Of a stretch of 64,000 bases of DNA, positions 10,579-19,837 are shown one piece after another. The DNA comes from Algibacter miyuki (GTDB lineage: Bacteria > Bacteroidota > Bacteroidia > Flavobacteriales > Flavobacteriaceae), in assembly GCF_030409805.1 (NCBI RefSeq), contig NZ_JAUFQP010000013.1, positions 1-64,000 on the forward strand, written 5' to 3'. The notes below the pieces were generated by a model. That model made no database searches. It worked only from the letters and a program-made list of their open reading frames with translations, and was not told the origin of the DNA. Made by a program: the position numbers and the translations under genes. Position 1 is the first letter of the stretch, and every line of letters starts with the position of its first letter.

Positions 10579-11468
10579 TTATAAATCTAGATCTTCTATG
10601 AGCTTTTGGGTTATCTTGTTTGCGCCAAAATAATTTAGATGATCTCCATCCCAAAATAATTATTTGGTAAATCCATTAAAGAATAGTCTAGAGTTGTAAC
10701 TCCTTTGTTTTTAAGGTTTTTAATAATTTTGTCATAAGTATTTAAAACTTCATTAGGAATTTTTGATTTGTACAATTTATGAGTTGGTAGATTTATAACG
10801 TTGAATATTATATCGTTTTCCTTACATAAGTCATATATCTTATTAAGGTATTCTATTTGGACTTGACTTTCTTTGTATACCTTATTTTTATTATTATAAA
10901 AATGAATTTTAATTTTATTATTTAGCAATATTGAATCTAAATTAGTTTCTTCGGATTTTCTAAATCCACCAATATAGGCATTCTTTCCTCTTAATATTTC
11001 TTTAAAATTAGTGTTAAGTATATTAGTAGTAATAGAGTAAACATTTGTTGACGAATTTTTGTTTAAAGTTTTTATTCCTTCATAATTTAAACTGAAATAA
11101 TATCTTTCCCAAAGAGCTTTAAATCGAGTGGACTCATTAAATCCGTATGTTTTTTCATCTTGAAAAAAGGTCAAGTTGTGTGGGGATAATCCAAGAATAA
11201 TCATTGCGGGTTTTCTTTGAGAAATTATTTTTTTCAATTTATAGTATGAGAAAAAATATGTTTCGCTTGATTGTGATAAGTTATCTAATGCAATGTTTAA
11301 ATTATCATTAATTCCTGTTTGCGTATGGGAATCTCCTAAAACAAGAATGTTGCCCTTTAAATTAGTTGTTGTTTTCTTAAAAATATAACTATCAACCTGT
11401 TTTAGTAAAACGGGAAATATGAGTATGGGTAAAATGAAGAATACGATTTTTATTATAAATTTTTTCAT
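10579..11468 (-). pseudogene. SGNH/GDSL-like protein, right copy with one frameshift
   Basis: Mirror of 7964-8854. It starts at ATG 11468, 12 bp after the MBOAT stop. One G is missing near 10652 (three Gs here, four in the left arm), so the frame ends just before the GDGDHLN catalytic block and the last residues are lost. The left copy is intact, so the gene is presumably functional in the genome. Confidence 0.8.
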
Positions 11469-11480
11469 GCTCAAAATTGA

Positions 11481-12929
11481 TTAAAATTGGAAATATATGA
11501 ATTGTTGTTCTTCCCCCGCAAACCAAAATATAGCGATTACTATGGTGTAGTAAAAAGCATATCTAAAAATGGCTTTTGATGTCTTTTTTATGTTTGCAAT
11601 TGCATATTGTTCGTCTCGTCCAATCCATTCTATAGTTAAAAATATAAATATTATAATTAGAGTTGTTAAAGCATGAAATGGATCCAAGAATTTTGGTAAT
11701 GAAAATATTGTTTTTGAGAAAATCTCGGATAAATAAGACCATGCATGTGTGATGTTTTCAGCTCTAAAAAAGACCCAGGCTAATACTGTTAAGCCGAATG
11801 TAATGGTCATTTGACAGATTTCTTTGAAATTTGGTAAATGCCTTCCTTGTGCAATAATATTTGTGTTTACCCTGTTTTTGTTTAATAAGAGAAATGGCAT
11901 AAAATATAAAGCATTTAAGATCCCCCAGGCAATAAATGTCCAGTTAGCTCCATGCCAAAACCCACTTACCGCAAATATTATAAATGTGTTTCTGATTTTC
12001 ATCCAGGTTCCTCCGCGACTTCCTCCTAAAGGAATATATAGATAATCCCTAAACCAAGTTGAAAGTGATATATGCCAACGTCTCCAAAATTCGGCGGGAT
12101 CTCTTGAAAAATAAGGGAAAGCAAAATTTTGCTTTAAATTGAAGCCAAAAAGCCTTGATGTGCCAATTGCAATATCTGAATATCCAGAGAAATCACAATA
12201 TATTTGGAATGTAAAAAATATTGCTCCTAGAAATAATGTGCTTCCAGAATAATCGGTTGAATTATTAAATACCTCATTTGCTATTTTTGCAGAATTATCA
12301 GCGATTACAATTTTTTTGAATAATCCCCATAGTATTTGTCTTAGTCCATCAATAGCTTTATTGTATTCAAAAGTTCGTTTTTTGTAGAATTGAGGGAGTA
12401 AATTTGTAGCTCTTTCAATTGGTCCAGCAACAAGTTGAGGAAAAAAACTAACAAATGCAGTAAATGCAATAAAATCTTTTGTTGGCTCAAGTTTTTCTTT
12501 ATAGACATCTATTGTATAACTTAGAGTTTGAAAGGTGTAAAAGCTTATTCCAACTGGTAATATTATATTTAAACTTTGGGTGTTTATTGGTGTTCCAAAA
12601 AAAGAAAAAGCTGAGATGAAATTGTCAAGGAAGAAATTGTAGTATTTAAAAAAACCTAAAAAGCCAAGGTTTACAAGTATACTTAACCAAAGTAATATTT
12701 TTCTTTTAGATAAAGTTTTTTCTTTTGACAGTCGAACTCCTATTGAGTAATCAATTATTGTACTAAATAAAATTAGGGATAAAAACCTCCAATCCCACCA
12801 ACCATAAAACACATAACTAGCAAGAACGATTAAGAAATTTTGAAGTTTTAAATTGTTATTTGCAACAAACCAATATAATAAAAACACTATAGGTAAAAAT
12901 ATTGCAAAATCTATTGAGTTAAAGAACAT
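11481..12929 (-). CDS. MBOAT family membrane O-acyltransferase
   Basis: A 482-residue polytopic membrane protein of the membrane-bound O-acyltransferase family (AlgI/PatA/DltB-like). The MBOAT core includes WRRWHISLSTWFRDYLYIPLGG (the first part is conserved family sequence) and the catalytic-histidine stretch FWHGANWTFIAWG, about residues 320-335. About ten or more hydrophobic segments are spread along the chain. It presumably hands an acyl group, often acetyl, across the inner membrane to the SGNH protein encoded 12 bp downstream, for O-acylation of a surface polysaccharide or other glycan. The pair sits between porT and trmH, has its own promoter and is more AT-rich than its flanks, so it may be a later insertion. 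The acceptor is unknown. Confidence 0.9.
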   Translation of the reverse strand: MFFNSIDFAIFLPIVFLLYWFVANNNLKLQNFLIVLASYVFYGWWDWRFLSLILFSTIIDYSIGVRLSKEKTLSKRKILLWLSILVNLGFLGFFKYYNFFLDNFISAFSFFGTPINTQSLNIILPVGISFYTFQTLSYTIDVYKEKLEPTKDFIAFTAFVSFFPQLVAGPIERATNLLPQFYKKRTFEYNKAIDGLRQILWGLFKKIVIADNSAKIANEVFNNSTDYSGSTLFLGAIFFTFQIYCDFSGYSDIAIGTSRLFGFNLKQNFAFPYFSRDPAEFWRRWHISLSTWFRDYLYIPLGGSRGGTWMKIRNTFIIFAVSGFWHGANWTFIAWGILNALYFMPFLLLNKNRVNTNIIAQGRHLPNFKEICQMTITFGLTVLAWVFFRAENITHAWSYLSEIFSKTIFSLPKFLDPFHALTTLIIIFIFLTIEWIGRDEQYAIANIKKTSKAIFRYAFYYTIVIAIFWFAGEEQQFIYFQF

Positions 12930-12945
12930 TTTCTTTTTTTATTGC

Positions 12946-12953
12946 CAAATATA
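12946..12953 (-). promoter_or_regulatory. Promoter of MBOAT-SGNH (TATATTTG)
   Basis: On the minus strand the box TATATTTG fits the Bacteroidota TAnnTTTG -7 element. A TTG (plus-strand CAA, 12975-12977) lies 21 nt upstream, and the MBOAT ATG follows 16 nt downstream after an A-rich leader. It points to a separate transcription unit from ubiE-porT. Confidence 0.55.
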
Positions 12954-13128
12954 ATGTTTTTTTTGAATGACTTACAATATGATTCTGTTACAACAATAGA
13001 ATTACTGTTTTCGAGGTTGTAGTTTGGTTTTTTTTTTACATTAGTGAATTAGAATGGATTTTGAGCCTAGTAATAAAATGGCTTTCATCTTGTATACACC
13101 CTATGCAATCAGTCTGTTTTTATAACCT

Positions 13129-13854
13129 CTACTGAAAAGTAAAATTAATAAATACACCACGTGTTTGCATGCTATTGATATTACTGGTCCATGCACTATT
13201 TGGGTCGTCATCACGAACCAATTCATCATTTAAACCAAATAATCCGCGAATAGAAGGGGTGAATTTAAAATTGTATAAATAGAAATCTATTCCAAAACCA
13301 AGTTCGTAAAATTGAGAATTTTTTGTCGTTCTAAATTGTCCGTTTGAATTATCGTTTGGGTTATCTTGATTACTCGACAGGTTTAGTGCTGTTGAAAATC
13401 CACCAACAATAAAAGGCTTAAAATTATTAATACGCTTGGTGGATATTTTTAATAATAATGGGATATGAATGTAAGTCGATTTCACTTCTCTTACCAAATC
13501 GATATTTCTTGGAGTGCCAGAAAAGTACGAAGGGTCGTAATTTAATTCTCTTGTGGTTATAAGTAAACCGGGCTCTAAGCGTAAATCTAAATAGTCGTTA
13601 ATACGAAGGTTTCCAATTAAACCTACATTAAAACCAGTGGTTGTAGATACGCTAATATCTTTTAGATTTTCGTTGTAGTCAAAATTGAAATCGTAATTGT
13701 TAAATCCTAAAAAATACCCCCAACGTAGCAATTTGTAATCGGTAGAGCCACTGCCTGTATTAGCATCGTAACGCACTTTTTCTTTTTTAAATAGCTGCGC
13801 ATTCGAGGTTTGTATTATAAATAAAAAGGCGATTAGGGATAAAATATGTTTCAT
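13129..13854 (-). CDS. porT: PorT/SprT-like outer-membrane beta-barrel, T9SS component
   Basis: A 241-residue exported protein. A signal peptide is clear (hydrophobic residues 4-16, cleavage after SNA). The rest consists of alternating beta strands with aromatic residues and ends in a Phe-containing strand (FINFTFQ), as in an outer-membrane barrel. It resembles PorT (SprT in gliding flavobacteria), a protein needed for type IX secretion. Its place directly after ubiE and near a TrmH gene supports this. T9SS cargo proteins occur elsewhere in this window. The family call rests on recognition of sequence and context rather than a catalytic motif. Confidence 0.8.
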   Translation of the reverse strand: MKHILSLIAFLFIIQTSNAQLFKKEKVRYDANTGSGSTDYKLLRWGYFLGFNNYDFNFDYNENLKDISVSTTTGFNVGLIGNLRINDYLDLRLEPGLLITTRELNYDPSYFSGTPRNIDLVREVKSTYIHIPLLLKISTKRINNFKPFIVGGFSTALNLSSNQDNPNDNSNGQFRTTKNSQFYELGFGIDFYLYNFKFTPSIRGLFGLNDELVRDDDPNSAWTSNINSMQTRGVFINFTFQ

Positions 13855-13860
13855 GATAAA

Positions 13861-14586
13861 TTACTTCGACGATTTGTAAATTGTTGCCACACCAAAAGTT
13901 TGTGGAAAATCTTCAACATCTATAAACCCAACTTTACGTAAAATATTGTTCAAAGCTTCACCATAAGGAAAAACAGATGCCGATTCGCATAAATATTTAT
14001 AAGCACTTCTGTCTTTAGAAAAGGCTTTTCCTATAAGTGGTAAAATATTTTTTGTGTAAAAATTATAGCCTTGTTTATAAGGTGTTTTATCGGGCATTGA
14101 GGTTTCTAAAATCACGAAAGTACCTCCTGGTTTTAAAACTCTATAAATTTCTTTCAAACCATGTTCTAAAGTTTCAAAATTTCGAACACCAAAAGCAACT
14201 GTAATGGCATCGAAACTATTGTCTTCAAAAGGCATACTTTCACTATCGCCTAAAATCATTTCAATTTTAGAATCTAAGTTTTTCTTAGCTACTTTTATTT
14301 TTCCAATATCTAGCATACCACTGCTAATATCGAAACCAACAATTCTGGTAGCACTTGTTTCTGCTAGGTTAATTGCTAAGTCGCCTGTTCCGGTGGCTAC
14401 ATCTAAAATGCTTTCTGGAGCACTTTCTGCAACTATTTTTACAACTTTTTTTCGCCATTGTATATCAATTCCAAAAGAAATTACACGGTTTAAGCCATCG
14501 TAATCTCCAGAAATAGTATCAAACATTTGGGTAACTTGTTCTTTCTTACCTAAATCGCTGTCTTTATATGGTTTAATTTTTGACAA
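13861..14586 (-). CDS. ubiE: UbiE/MenG demethylmenaquinone methyltransferase
   Basis: A 241-residue SAM-dependent methyltransferase that performs the last C-methylation in menaquinone synthesis, the quinone expected in Bacteroidota. Visible motifs are [12 protein letters not shown] (SAM-binding loop, about residues 61-72), [10 protein letters not shown] (motif post-I), [12 protein letters not shown] and the [13 protein letters not shown] block, all typical of UbiE. Translation starts at TTG 14586; there is no in-frame ATG nearby, and the N-terminus beginning SKIKPYKDS fits family members that begin MSK. It is followed after 6 bp by porT, on the same strand. Confidence 0.93.
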   Translation of the reverse strand: MSKIKPYKDSDLGKKEQVTQMFDTISGDYDGLNRVISFGIDIQWRKKVVKIVAESAPESILDVATGTGDLAINLAETSATRIVGFDISSGMLDIGKIKVAKKNLDSKIEMILGDSESMPFEDNSFDAITVAFGVRNFETLEHGLKEIYRVLKPGGTFVILETSMPDKTPYKQGYNFYTKNILPLIGKAFSKDRSAYKYLCESASVFPYGEALNNILRKVGFIDVEDFPQTFGVATIYKSSK

Positions 14587-14903
14587 ATCTTTATTTTTTT
14601 GGCAAACCTACATAATTTATTTTGACTTTATAATATTCCGTAAAGTGAAAATCGAGGTCGGCTGGTTTTGATTGTCAAAGGTATTGAATTTATCAATATT
14701 TAGAAGTATATCTCGCTGTAAAGCGCCGTATTCAAAATAATTATAAAGTGTCATTCTAAATAACTAGTCTTAATTTTGCCTTATATTTGCATCTCTTTTT
14801 AATATGAAGCACGAATGAAGTACGCCACGAGGAAACCGCAAGCGTTTGCCAATGGTTCAGCGAGTTGTATGTGTCTTCAGTTAAAAAACAATAGAAGTTA
14901 TAC
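14587..14903. promoter_or_regulatory. Divergent ubiE-trkA control region (317 bp)
   Basis: There is no gene here. Towards trkA (+), TATATTTG at 14782-14789 fits the TAnnTTTG -7 box, about 115 nt before the ATG. Towards ubiE (-), the boxes CAAAGGTA (14676-14683) and CAAACCTA (near 14603) are the complements of TACCTTTG and TAGGTTTG. None has a convincing -33 TTG at 19 nt. A GC-rich patch at about 14818-14870 stands out and could be a structured trkA leader. Confidence 0.45.
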
Positions 14904-16253
14904 ATGAAAATAATTATAGCAGGTGCTGGTGAGGTAGGGTTTCATTTAGCAAAACTCCTTTCCTACGAGTCTCAAGAAATCACTTTAATTGATACCGATA
15001 AAGATAGTTTAGCTTATGCCGATAATCATTTAGATATTAGAGTTATTAAGGGCGATGCCACATCAATAGCTATTTTAAAAGAGTCTCGAGTAGAATCTAG
15101 TGATTTAGTTATCGCAGTAACTGCTAGCGAAACCACCAATATTACAGTTTGTGTTTTGGCTAAGCAATTAGGATCTAAACGTACCATTGCTAGAATTTCA
15201 AATACCGAGTTTATTCATCATAAAGATGAGGTTGGTTTTACAAAATTTGGAATAGATGAATTAATTTCTCCAGAAGCTTTAGCGGCTTCCGAAATTGAGT
15301 TATCACTTAAACAATCGTCATTTAATGATTCGTACGAATTTGAAAATGGTGCTTTAATGATGATTGGACTTACTCTAAGAAGTTCTGCATCCTTTGTTGG
15401 GAAAACCGTAAAACAAGCTGCTAAAATTTTTCCAGAATTACACTTTGTGCCTATTGCAATTCAGCGTTTTGGTACGCAATTTACTATTATTCCGCGTGGC
15501 GATACGGAGTTTAAACGTGGCGATCATATCGTTTTTGTAACGTCTAAAGGTGGTGAAGATGAGTTATGCCGACTTACAGGAAAACCAAATCGGGTTATTA
15601 AAAATGTGATGATTTTAGGCGGAAGTCAAATTGGTTTTAAAACCGCCAGATCTTTATCTGAGAAAGGATTTAATGTGAAGCTTTTAGAAGAAGATAAAGA
15701 CCGTGCTTTCGATATTGCAGACGAGCTACCAAAGGTGTTAGTGTTGCATAGCGATGGCCGAAAGGTGGATTTATTAGAAGAAGAAAATATTGGCGATATG
15801 GATGCTTTTATTGCCGTAGGAAAAAATTCGGAAACCAATATCATGTCTTGTTTAGTAGCCAAATCTAAAGGTGTTAAAAAAACGGTGGCTTTGGTTGAGA
15901 ATATGGATTATTTCGAGTTATCGCATTCCATTGGTATCGAAACGCTTATCAATAAAAAGTTACTGGCTGCAAATAATATTTTTAGATACATCCGTAAAGG
16001 AGAAGTGGTAGCCATGACCAAGTTAAGTAACATGAATGCTGAACTTTTAGAGTTTGAAGTTAAACCAAGTTCAGCTATTTGTAATAAAGTAATTAAAAAT
16101 GTAGATTTTCCGCGTTCAGCCATTATTGGAGGTGTTATTCGTGACGGGTTAGGTGTTATCGCTTTGGGTGATTTCAAAATACAAGCTGGCGATCGCATTG
16201 TAGTTTGCTGCTTATTACAATCTATTAAAGGAGTAGAAAAACTATTCCGTTAA
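14904..16253 (+). CDS. trkA: TrkA, NAD-binding regulator of K+ uptake
   Basis: A 449-residue cytoplasmic peripheral subunit of the Trk potassium uptake system. It has the usual duplicated layout: a first RCK-N Rossmann domain (GAGEVGFHLAKLL, residues 6-18, with acidic LIDTD ending strand 2) and TrkA-C domain, then a second RCK-N (GGSQIGFKTARSL, about residue 236 on, with LLEEDKD) and a second TrkA-C near the end. Length matches full-length bacterial TrkA. It binds NAD(H)/ATP and gates TrkH, encoded 76 bp downstream on the same strand, so the two form an operon. Confidence 0.95.
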   Translation: MKIIIAGAGEVGFHLAKLLSYESQEITLIDTDKDSLAYADNHLDIRVIKGDATSIAILKESRVESSDLVIAVTASETTNITVCVLAKQLGSKRTIARISNTEFIHHKDEVGFTKFGIDELISPEALAASEIELSLKQSSFNDSYEFENGALMMIGLTLRSSASFVGKTVKQAAKIFPELHFVPIAIQRFGTQFTIIPRGDTEFKRGDHIVFVTSKGGEDELCRLTGKPNRVIKNVMILGGSQIGFKTARSLSEKGFNVKLLEEDKDRAFDIADELPKVLVLHSDGRKVDLLEEENIGDMDAFIAVGKNSETNIMSCLVAKSKGVKKTVALVENMDYFELSHSIGIETLINKKLLAANNIFRYIRKGEVVAMTKLSNMNAELLEFEVKPSSAICNKVIKNVDFPRSAIIGGVIRDGLGVIALGDFKIQAGDRIVVCCLLQSIKGVEKLFR

Positions 16254-16329
16254 AAGTATTAGTCTTAAAAAAATAAAATGCCTCAAATATCACATTTTCC
16301 AGAGTTGAAAAACCAATAGAAAAACCGAC

Positions 16330-17823
16330 ATGAAATTAAATTACAAAATCATTTTTCATTTCTTAGGCTTACTGCTTTTATTCAACGGAGGGTTTATGTT
16401 GCTATCCGCATTGGTTAGTTTTCTCTATAAAGATGGTGTAACATTTCAAATTTCAATGGCCGGTTTAGCTACGCTTTTAAGTGGCGTAATAGCTATGGTT
16501 TTAACCAAGGACCACAATAAGGAAATGAATAAGCGTGAAGGCTATATTGTGGTGTCATTCGGTTGGGTAATCATGTCACTTTCTGGTGCATTACCGTATG
16601 TTTTTACCGATAGTATCCCGAATTTTACCAATGCTTTTTTTGAAACCATATCGGGCTACACCACTACAGGAGCATCCATTTTAAATGATATTGAAGCCGT
16701 ACCAAAAGGCGTATTATTTTGGCGAAGTTTAACACACTGGATTGGCGGTATGGGAATTATCGTGCTCGCTATCGCCATTTTGCCACTCTTAGGTATTGGA
16801 GGAATGCAACTTTTTGCAGCTGAAGCACCAGGGCCAAGTGCCGATAAATTACACCCTCGAATTACCGATACCGCAAAACGCTTATGGCTTATCTATTTTG
16901 GTTACACCGCTGCCGAAACGTTATTGCTAAACCTAGCAGGAATGTCTTTTTTCGATGCCATCAACCACGCTATGTGCACACTGTCTACAGGTGGATTTTC
17001 TACAAAAAATGCCAGTGTAGCCTATTGGAACGATCAACCTATAATTCAATACATTATCATTGTGTTTATGTATTTGGCAGGTATCAATTTTGTACTCAGT
17101 TACTTTGCTTTTAAAGGAAAAGTTCAAAAAATATTCGGAGACGAAGAGTTTAAATTATACACCAAGTTCGTCATTATTTTTACCATCATCGCGGCACTAA
17201 TAATTTACTTTAGAACCGATGCTGCATTATCCACCATCGATCATCCAATGGTTTGGGGTAAAGCCGAAAGCGCTTTCAGACATTCCCTTTTTCAAGTCCT
17301 ATCCGTAATCACAACAACAGGTTTTGTTTCCGCAGATTATACGCTTTGGACACCCTTTTTAGTCGTTTTCTTTTTCGGGCTCATGTTTCTTGGTGGTTCA
17401 GCCGGAAGTACCTCGGGTGGTGTAAAAGTAGTACGCCATTTAATACTTATAAAAAATGGATTTCTAGAGTTTAAACGTACCCTGCATCCCAACGCCATTC
17501 TGCCTGTGCGCTATAATAATCGCGCCATTTCAGGCGATATCGTATTCAATATTCTGGGGTTTTTCATACTCTATATGCTCTCATTTATTATTGGCGCACT
17601 CGTGTTTTCCATGTTCGATATCGACTTTGAAGCATCCATTGGTTTAGCCGCATCAAGTTTAGGAAACGTTGGTCCTGCTTTGGGAGATTTTGGTCCCGTA
17701 AACAATTACGCAGCCCTGCCGCAGTTAGCCAAATGGTGGGCTTCATTCCTTATGTTAATTGGGCGTCTAGAGCTGTTTACCGTACTCATTTTATTTACCC
17801 CATTCTTTTGGCGAAACCGATAA
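16330..17823 (+). CDS. trkH: TrkH, K+ translocating membrane subunit
   Basis: A 497-residue inner-membrane protein of the Trk/Ktr/HKT superfamily. The four pore-loop repeats with their selectivity-filter glycines can be read: SGYTTTGAS (about residue 109), CTLSTGGFST (about 220), VITTTGFVS (about 325) and ASSLGNVGPALG (about 445). The GGSAGSTSGGVKVVR intramembrane loop that controls TrkH gating is present near residue 360. It lies directly after trkA. Together they take up K+ for osmotic balance. Confidence 0.95.
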   Translation: MKLNYKIIFHFLGLLLLFNGGFMLLSALVSFLYKDGVTFQISMAGLATLLSGVIAMVLTKDHNKEMNKREGYIVVSFGWVIMSLSGALPYVFTDSIPNFTNAFFETISGYTTTGASILNDIEAVPKGVLFWRSLTHWIGGMGIIVLAIAILPLLGIGGMQLFAAEAPGPSADKLHPRITDTAKRLWLIYFGYTAAETLLLNLAGMSFFDAINHAMCTLSTGGFSTKNASVAYWNDQPIIQYIIIVFMYLAGINFVLSYFAFKGKVQKIFGDEEFKLYTKFVIIFTIIAALIIYFRTDAALSTIDHPMVWGKAESAFRHSLFQVLSVITTTGFVSADYTLWTPFLVVFFFGLMFLGGSAGSTSGGVKVVRHLILIKNGFLEFKRTLHPNAILPVRYNNRAISGDIVFNILGFFILYMLSFIIGALVFSMFDIDFEASIGLAASSLGNVGPALGDFGPVNNYAALPQLAKWWASFLMLIGRLELFTVLILFTPFFWRNR

Positions 17824-17850
17824 AATAAATCATTTTCAAAAAATAATTAT

Positions 17851-17944
17851 TTGGGCGTGCCCCGAAAAGGGTCGGGCTTTACACTACAAGTCCGCGCACT
17901 TCCTGCGTCAGGCTGTGGGCTTTCCACTGCAATCCCTCACGCAA
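17851..17944 (+). repeat. Dispersed intergenic repeat, copy 1
   Basis: About 94 bp. It starts TTGGGCGTGCCCCG, has an internal hairpin (CCCGAAAAGGGTCGGG), a variable GC-rich middle and the end AATCCCTCACGCAA. The GCGT/ACGC termini are inverted relative to each other. Related copies are at 29851-29940, 33545-33630 and, inverted and expanded, 44685-44847. This one lies between the trkH stop and mpl. It has no coding capacity; it resembles REP-like elements seen between genes in flavobacteria. Confidence 0.85.
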
Positions 17945-18058
17945 GCTAGTTTGCTAAAACATAGGTTTTTCCTAAATATTGATTTTTTTGTCAAACCACG
18001 TCGTCATAAAAAACGATAATTTCTCTCCGAGAGCGTCCAACAATTCAACACAAAAAAG

Positions 18059-18066
18059 TATCTTTG
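18059..18066 (+). promoter_or_regulatory. Putative mpl -7 box TATCTTTG
   Basis: TATCTTTG fits the Bacteroidota TAnnTTTG element and lies 19 nt before the mpl ATG. I see no good TTG at the usual spacing upstream, so the call rests on the -7 box and position only. Confidence 0.4.
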
Positions 18067-18085
18067 AGGTATTCAAAATCAGCAC

Positions 18086-19441
18086 ATGAACGTACATTTT
18101 ATAGCCATTGGTGGCTCGGCTATGCACAATTTAGCATTAGCCCTTCATAATAAAGGATATCAAGTTACCGGAAGCGACGATACCATTTTCGAACCTTCAA
18201 AATCCAGACTGCAAACCAAAGGCTTATTGCCAGAAAATTTCGGATGGTTTCCAGAGAAAATTTCAGAAAACTTGGATGCCATCGTATTGGGTATGCATGC
18301 CAAAGCCGATAATCCTGAGTTATTAAAAGCACAAGAATTAGACCTTAAAATTTACAGTTATCCCGAGTTTTTGTACGAGCAATCTAAACATAAAACGCGT
18401 GTAGTTATTGGTGGAAGCCACGGGAAAACAACCATAACATCCATGATTTTACACGTGATGCATTATCACGAAAAAGATGTCGATTACATGGTTGGTGCTC
18501 AACTCGAAGGGTTTGATGTTATGGTAAAACTCACCGATGATAACGATTTTATTGTACTCGAAGGCGACGAATATTTAAGTTCACCAATAGATAGACGACC
18601 AAAGTTTCATTTATATAAACCTAATATAGCCTTGTTAAGCGGTATTGCTTGGGACCATATAAATGTGTTTCCAACCTATGAAAACTACGTAGAGCAATTC
18701 AGCATATTTGTAGATTCTATAGTTCGCGGAGGGAGTATAAACTATAACGAAGAAGACCCTGAAGTAAAACGTGTGGTAGAAGCTAGCCAAAACACCATTA
18801 GAAAAATAGCCTACCAAACACCAGAATATACCGTAGAGAACGGAGAAACACTTTTAGAAACTCCGGAAGGCGCTTTACCTATTGAGATTTTCGGAAAGCA
18901 CAACCTTAATAATTTGGCTGGTGCAAAATGGATTTGCCAACACATGGGGATTGATGAAGACGATTTTTTTGAAGCTATTGCCACATTTAAAGGTGCAAGC
19001 AAACGCTTAGAAAAAATTGCAGAAGGACAATCAAGTGTAGCGTATAAAGATTTCGCCCATTCTCCAAGTAAGGTTATGGCAACAACTAACGCCGTAAAAG
19101 AGCAATACGCCAACCGAAAAGTAGTAGCGTGTTTAGAGTTGCATACGTATAGCAGTTTAAACGCTGAATTTTTAAAAGAGTACAAAGGCGCCCTAGATGC
19201 TGCTGATGTCGCTGTGGTTTTCTATTCGCCGCATGCAGTAGAAATTAAAAAACTAAAAGAAGTAACTCACGAACAAATAGCAACGGCTTTTGAGCGCGAC
19301 GACTTAATTATTTATACCAATCCAGACGATTTTAAAACTTTCTTATTTGAGCAAAACTTCGATAATTCAGCTTTACTTTTAATGAGTTCTGGTAATTATG
19401 GTGGTCTAGATTTTAATGCACTAAAGGCTTTAGTGGAGTAG
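18086..19441 (+). CDS. mpl: Mpl, UDP-MurNAc:tripeptide ligase (murein recycling)
   Basis: A 451-residue Mur-ligase family enzyme. The N-terminal Rossmann region opens with HFIAIGGSAMHNLA (residues 4-17), and the ATP-binding P-loop GGSHGKTT lies at residues 109-116, followed by LEGDEYLSS and AWDHINVFPTYE in the central domain, then a C-terminal ligase domain with DFAHSPSKV. The length and GGSAMHN start match Mpl, which joins L-Ala-D-Glu-meso-DAP released from old murein to UDP-MurNAc, rather than MurC. It is cytoplasmic. Translation stops with TAG at 19439-19441, just past the inverted repeat boundary. Confidence 0.9.
   Translation: MNVHFIAIGGSAMHNLALALHNKGYQVTGSDDTIFEPSKSRLQTKGLLPENFGWFPEKISENLDAIVLGMHAKADNPELLKAQELDLKIYSYPEFLYEQSKHKTRVVIGGSHGKTTITSMILHVMHYHEKDVDYMVGAQLEGFDVMVKLTDDNDFIVLEGDEYLSSPIDRRPKFHLYKPNIALLSGIAWDHINVFPTYENYVEQFSIFVDSIVRGGSINYNEEDPEVKRVVEASQNTIRKIAYQTPEYTVENGETLLETPEGALPIEIFGKHNLNNLAGAKWICQHMGIDEDDFFEAIATFKGASKRLEKIAEGQSSVAYKDFAHSPSKVMATTNAVKEQYANRKVVACLELHTYSSLNAEFLKEYKGALDAADVAVVFYSPHAVEIKKLKEVTHEQIATAFERDDLIIYTNPDDFKTFLFEQNFDNSALLLMSSGNYGGLDFNALKALVE
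19419..19435. repeat. 17-nt palindrome at the outer edge of the inverted repeat
   Basis: CACTAAAG-N-CTTTAGTG, an 8-bp perfect inverted repeat around one base, lies in the last codons of mpl. The first 17 bases of the window are its mirror copy, so the large duplication begins exactly at this small palindrome. Confidence 0.75.
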
Positions 19442-19837
19442 AGTTGTGGTAATGCTAGAGTGAAGTTTAAAACATAATGCTATTATCTTTTCAACCAAAG
19501 GAATAATAGTCTTTTTACATAATACTCTTACTTTTGAGGTAAGATTTTTAGTTAAAAAAATATCGTTTTTAACTAAAATGTTTTATTTAAAAAGTGATTT
19601 TTCATATTAAAAAGGTTAGAAATACGGATAGTCTGTACTGTAAGTTATTTGGTAATTTCCGACCTAAACTATGAAAATTAAGCCAATACGTTTTGTTTGT
19701 TTTTTCTAGAAAACCGCTGAATTACAGATAAAGTATTGTAAGAAAATAAATAGCTTGTAAAAGTTGATTTTTAAAATTTCGATTGATATTAGTTTTAATC
19801 GTTTGTTATTTAAGTCCCTAACACTAAAATTATAAAC
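19442..19837. other. 396 bp gap after mpl, with AT-rich hairpin(s)
   Basis: There is no gene here. A 13-bp inverted repeat, TTTTAGTTAAAAA with TTTTTAACTAAAA, lies at 19546-19578 and could act as a terminator or block read-through from mpl. A weaker 7-bp hairpin (CTATTAT/ATAATAG) sits near 19482-19510. No clear TAnnTTTG promoter box is visible before the FIST gene. Confidence 0.5.

Larger units (their letters stand above)
9725..19435. repeat. Right arm of the ~9.7 kb inverted repeat
   Basis: This is the better copy of the inverted repeat and runs on into unique sequence after 19435. From about 10.7 kb onward all its genes are full length. Close to the centre it also has indels: near 9756, 9780, 9826 and 9972 (trmH) and near 10652 (SGNH gene). 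Errors concentrated near the turn-round point fit thin read coverage at a fold-back junction. Confidence 0.95.
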
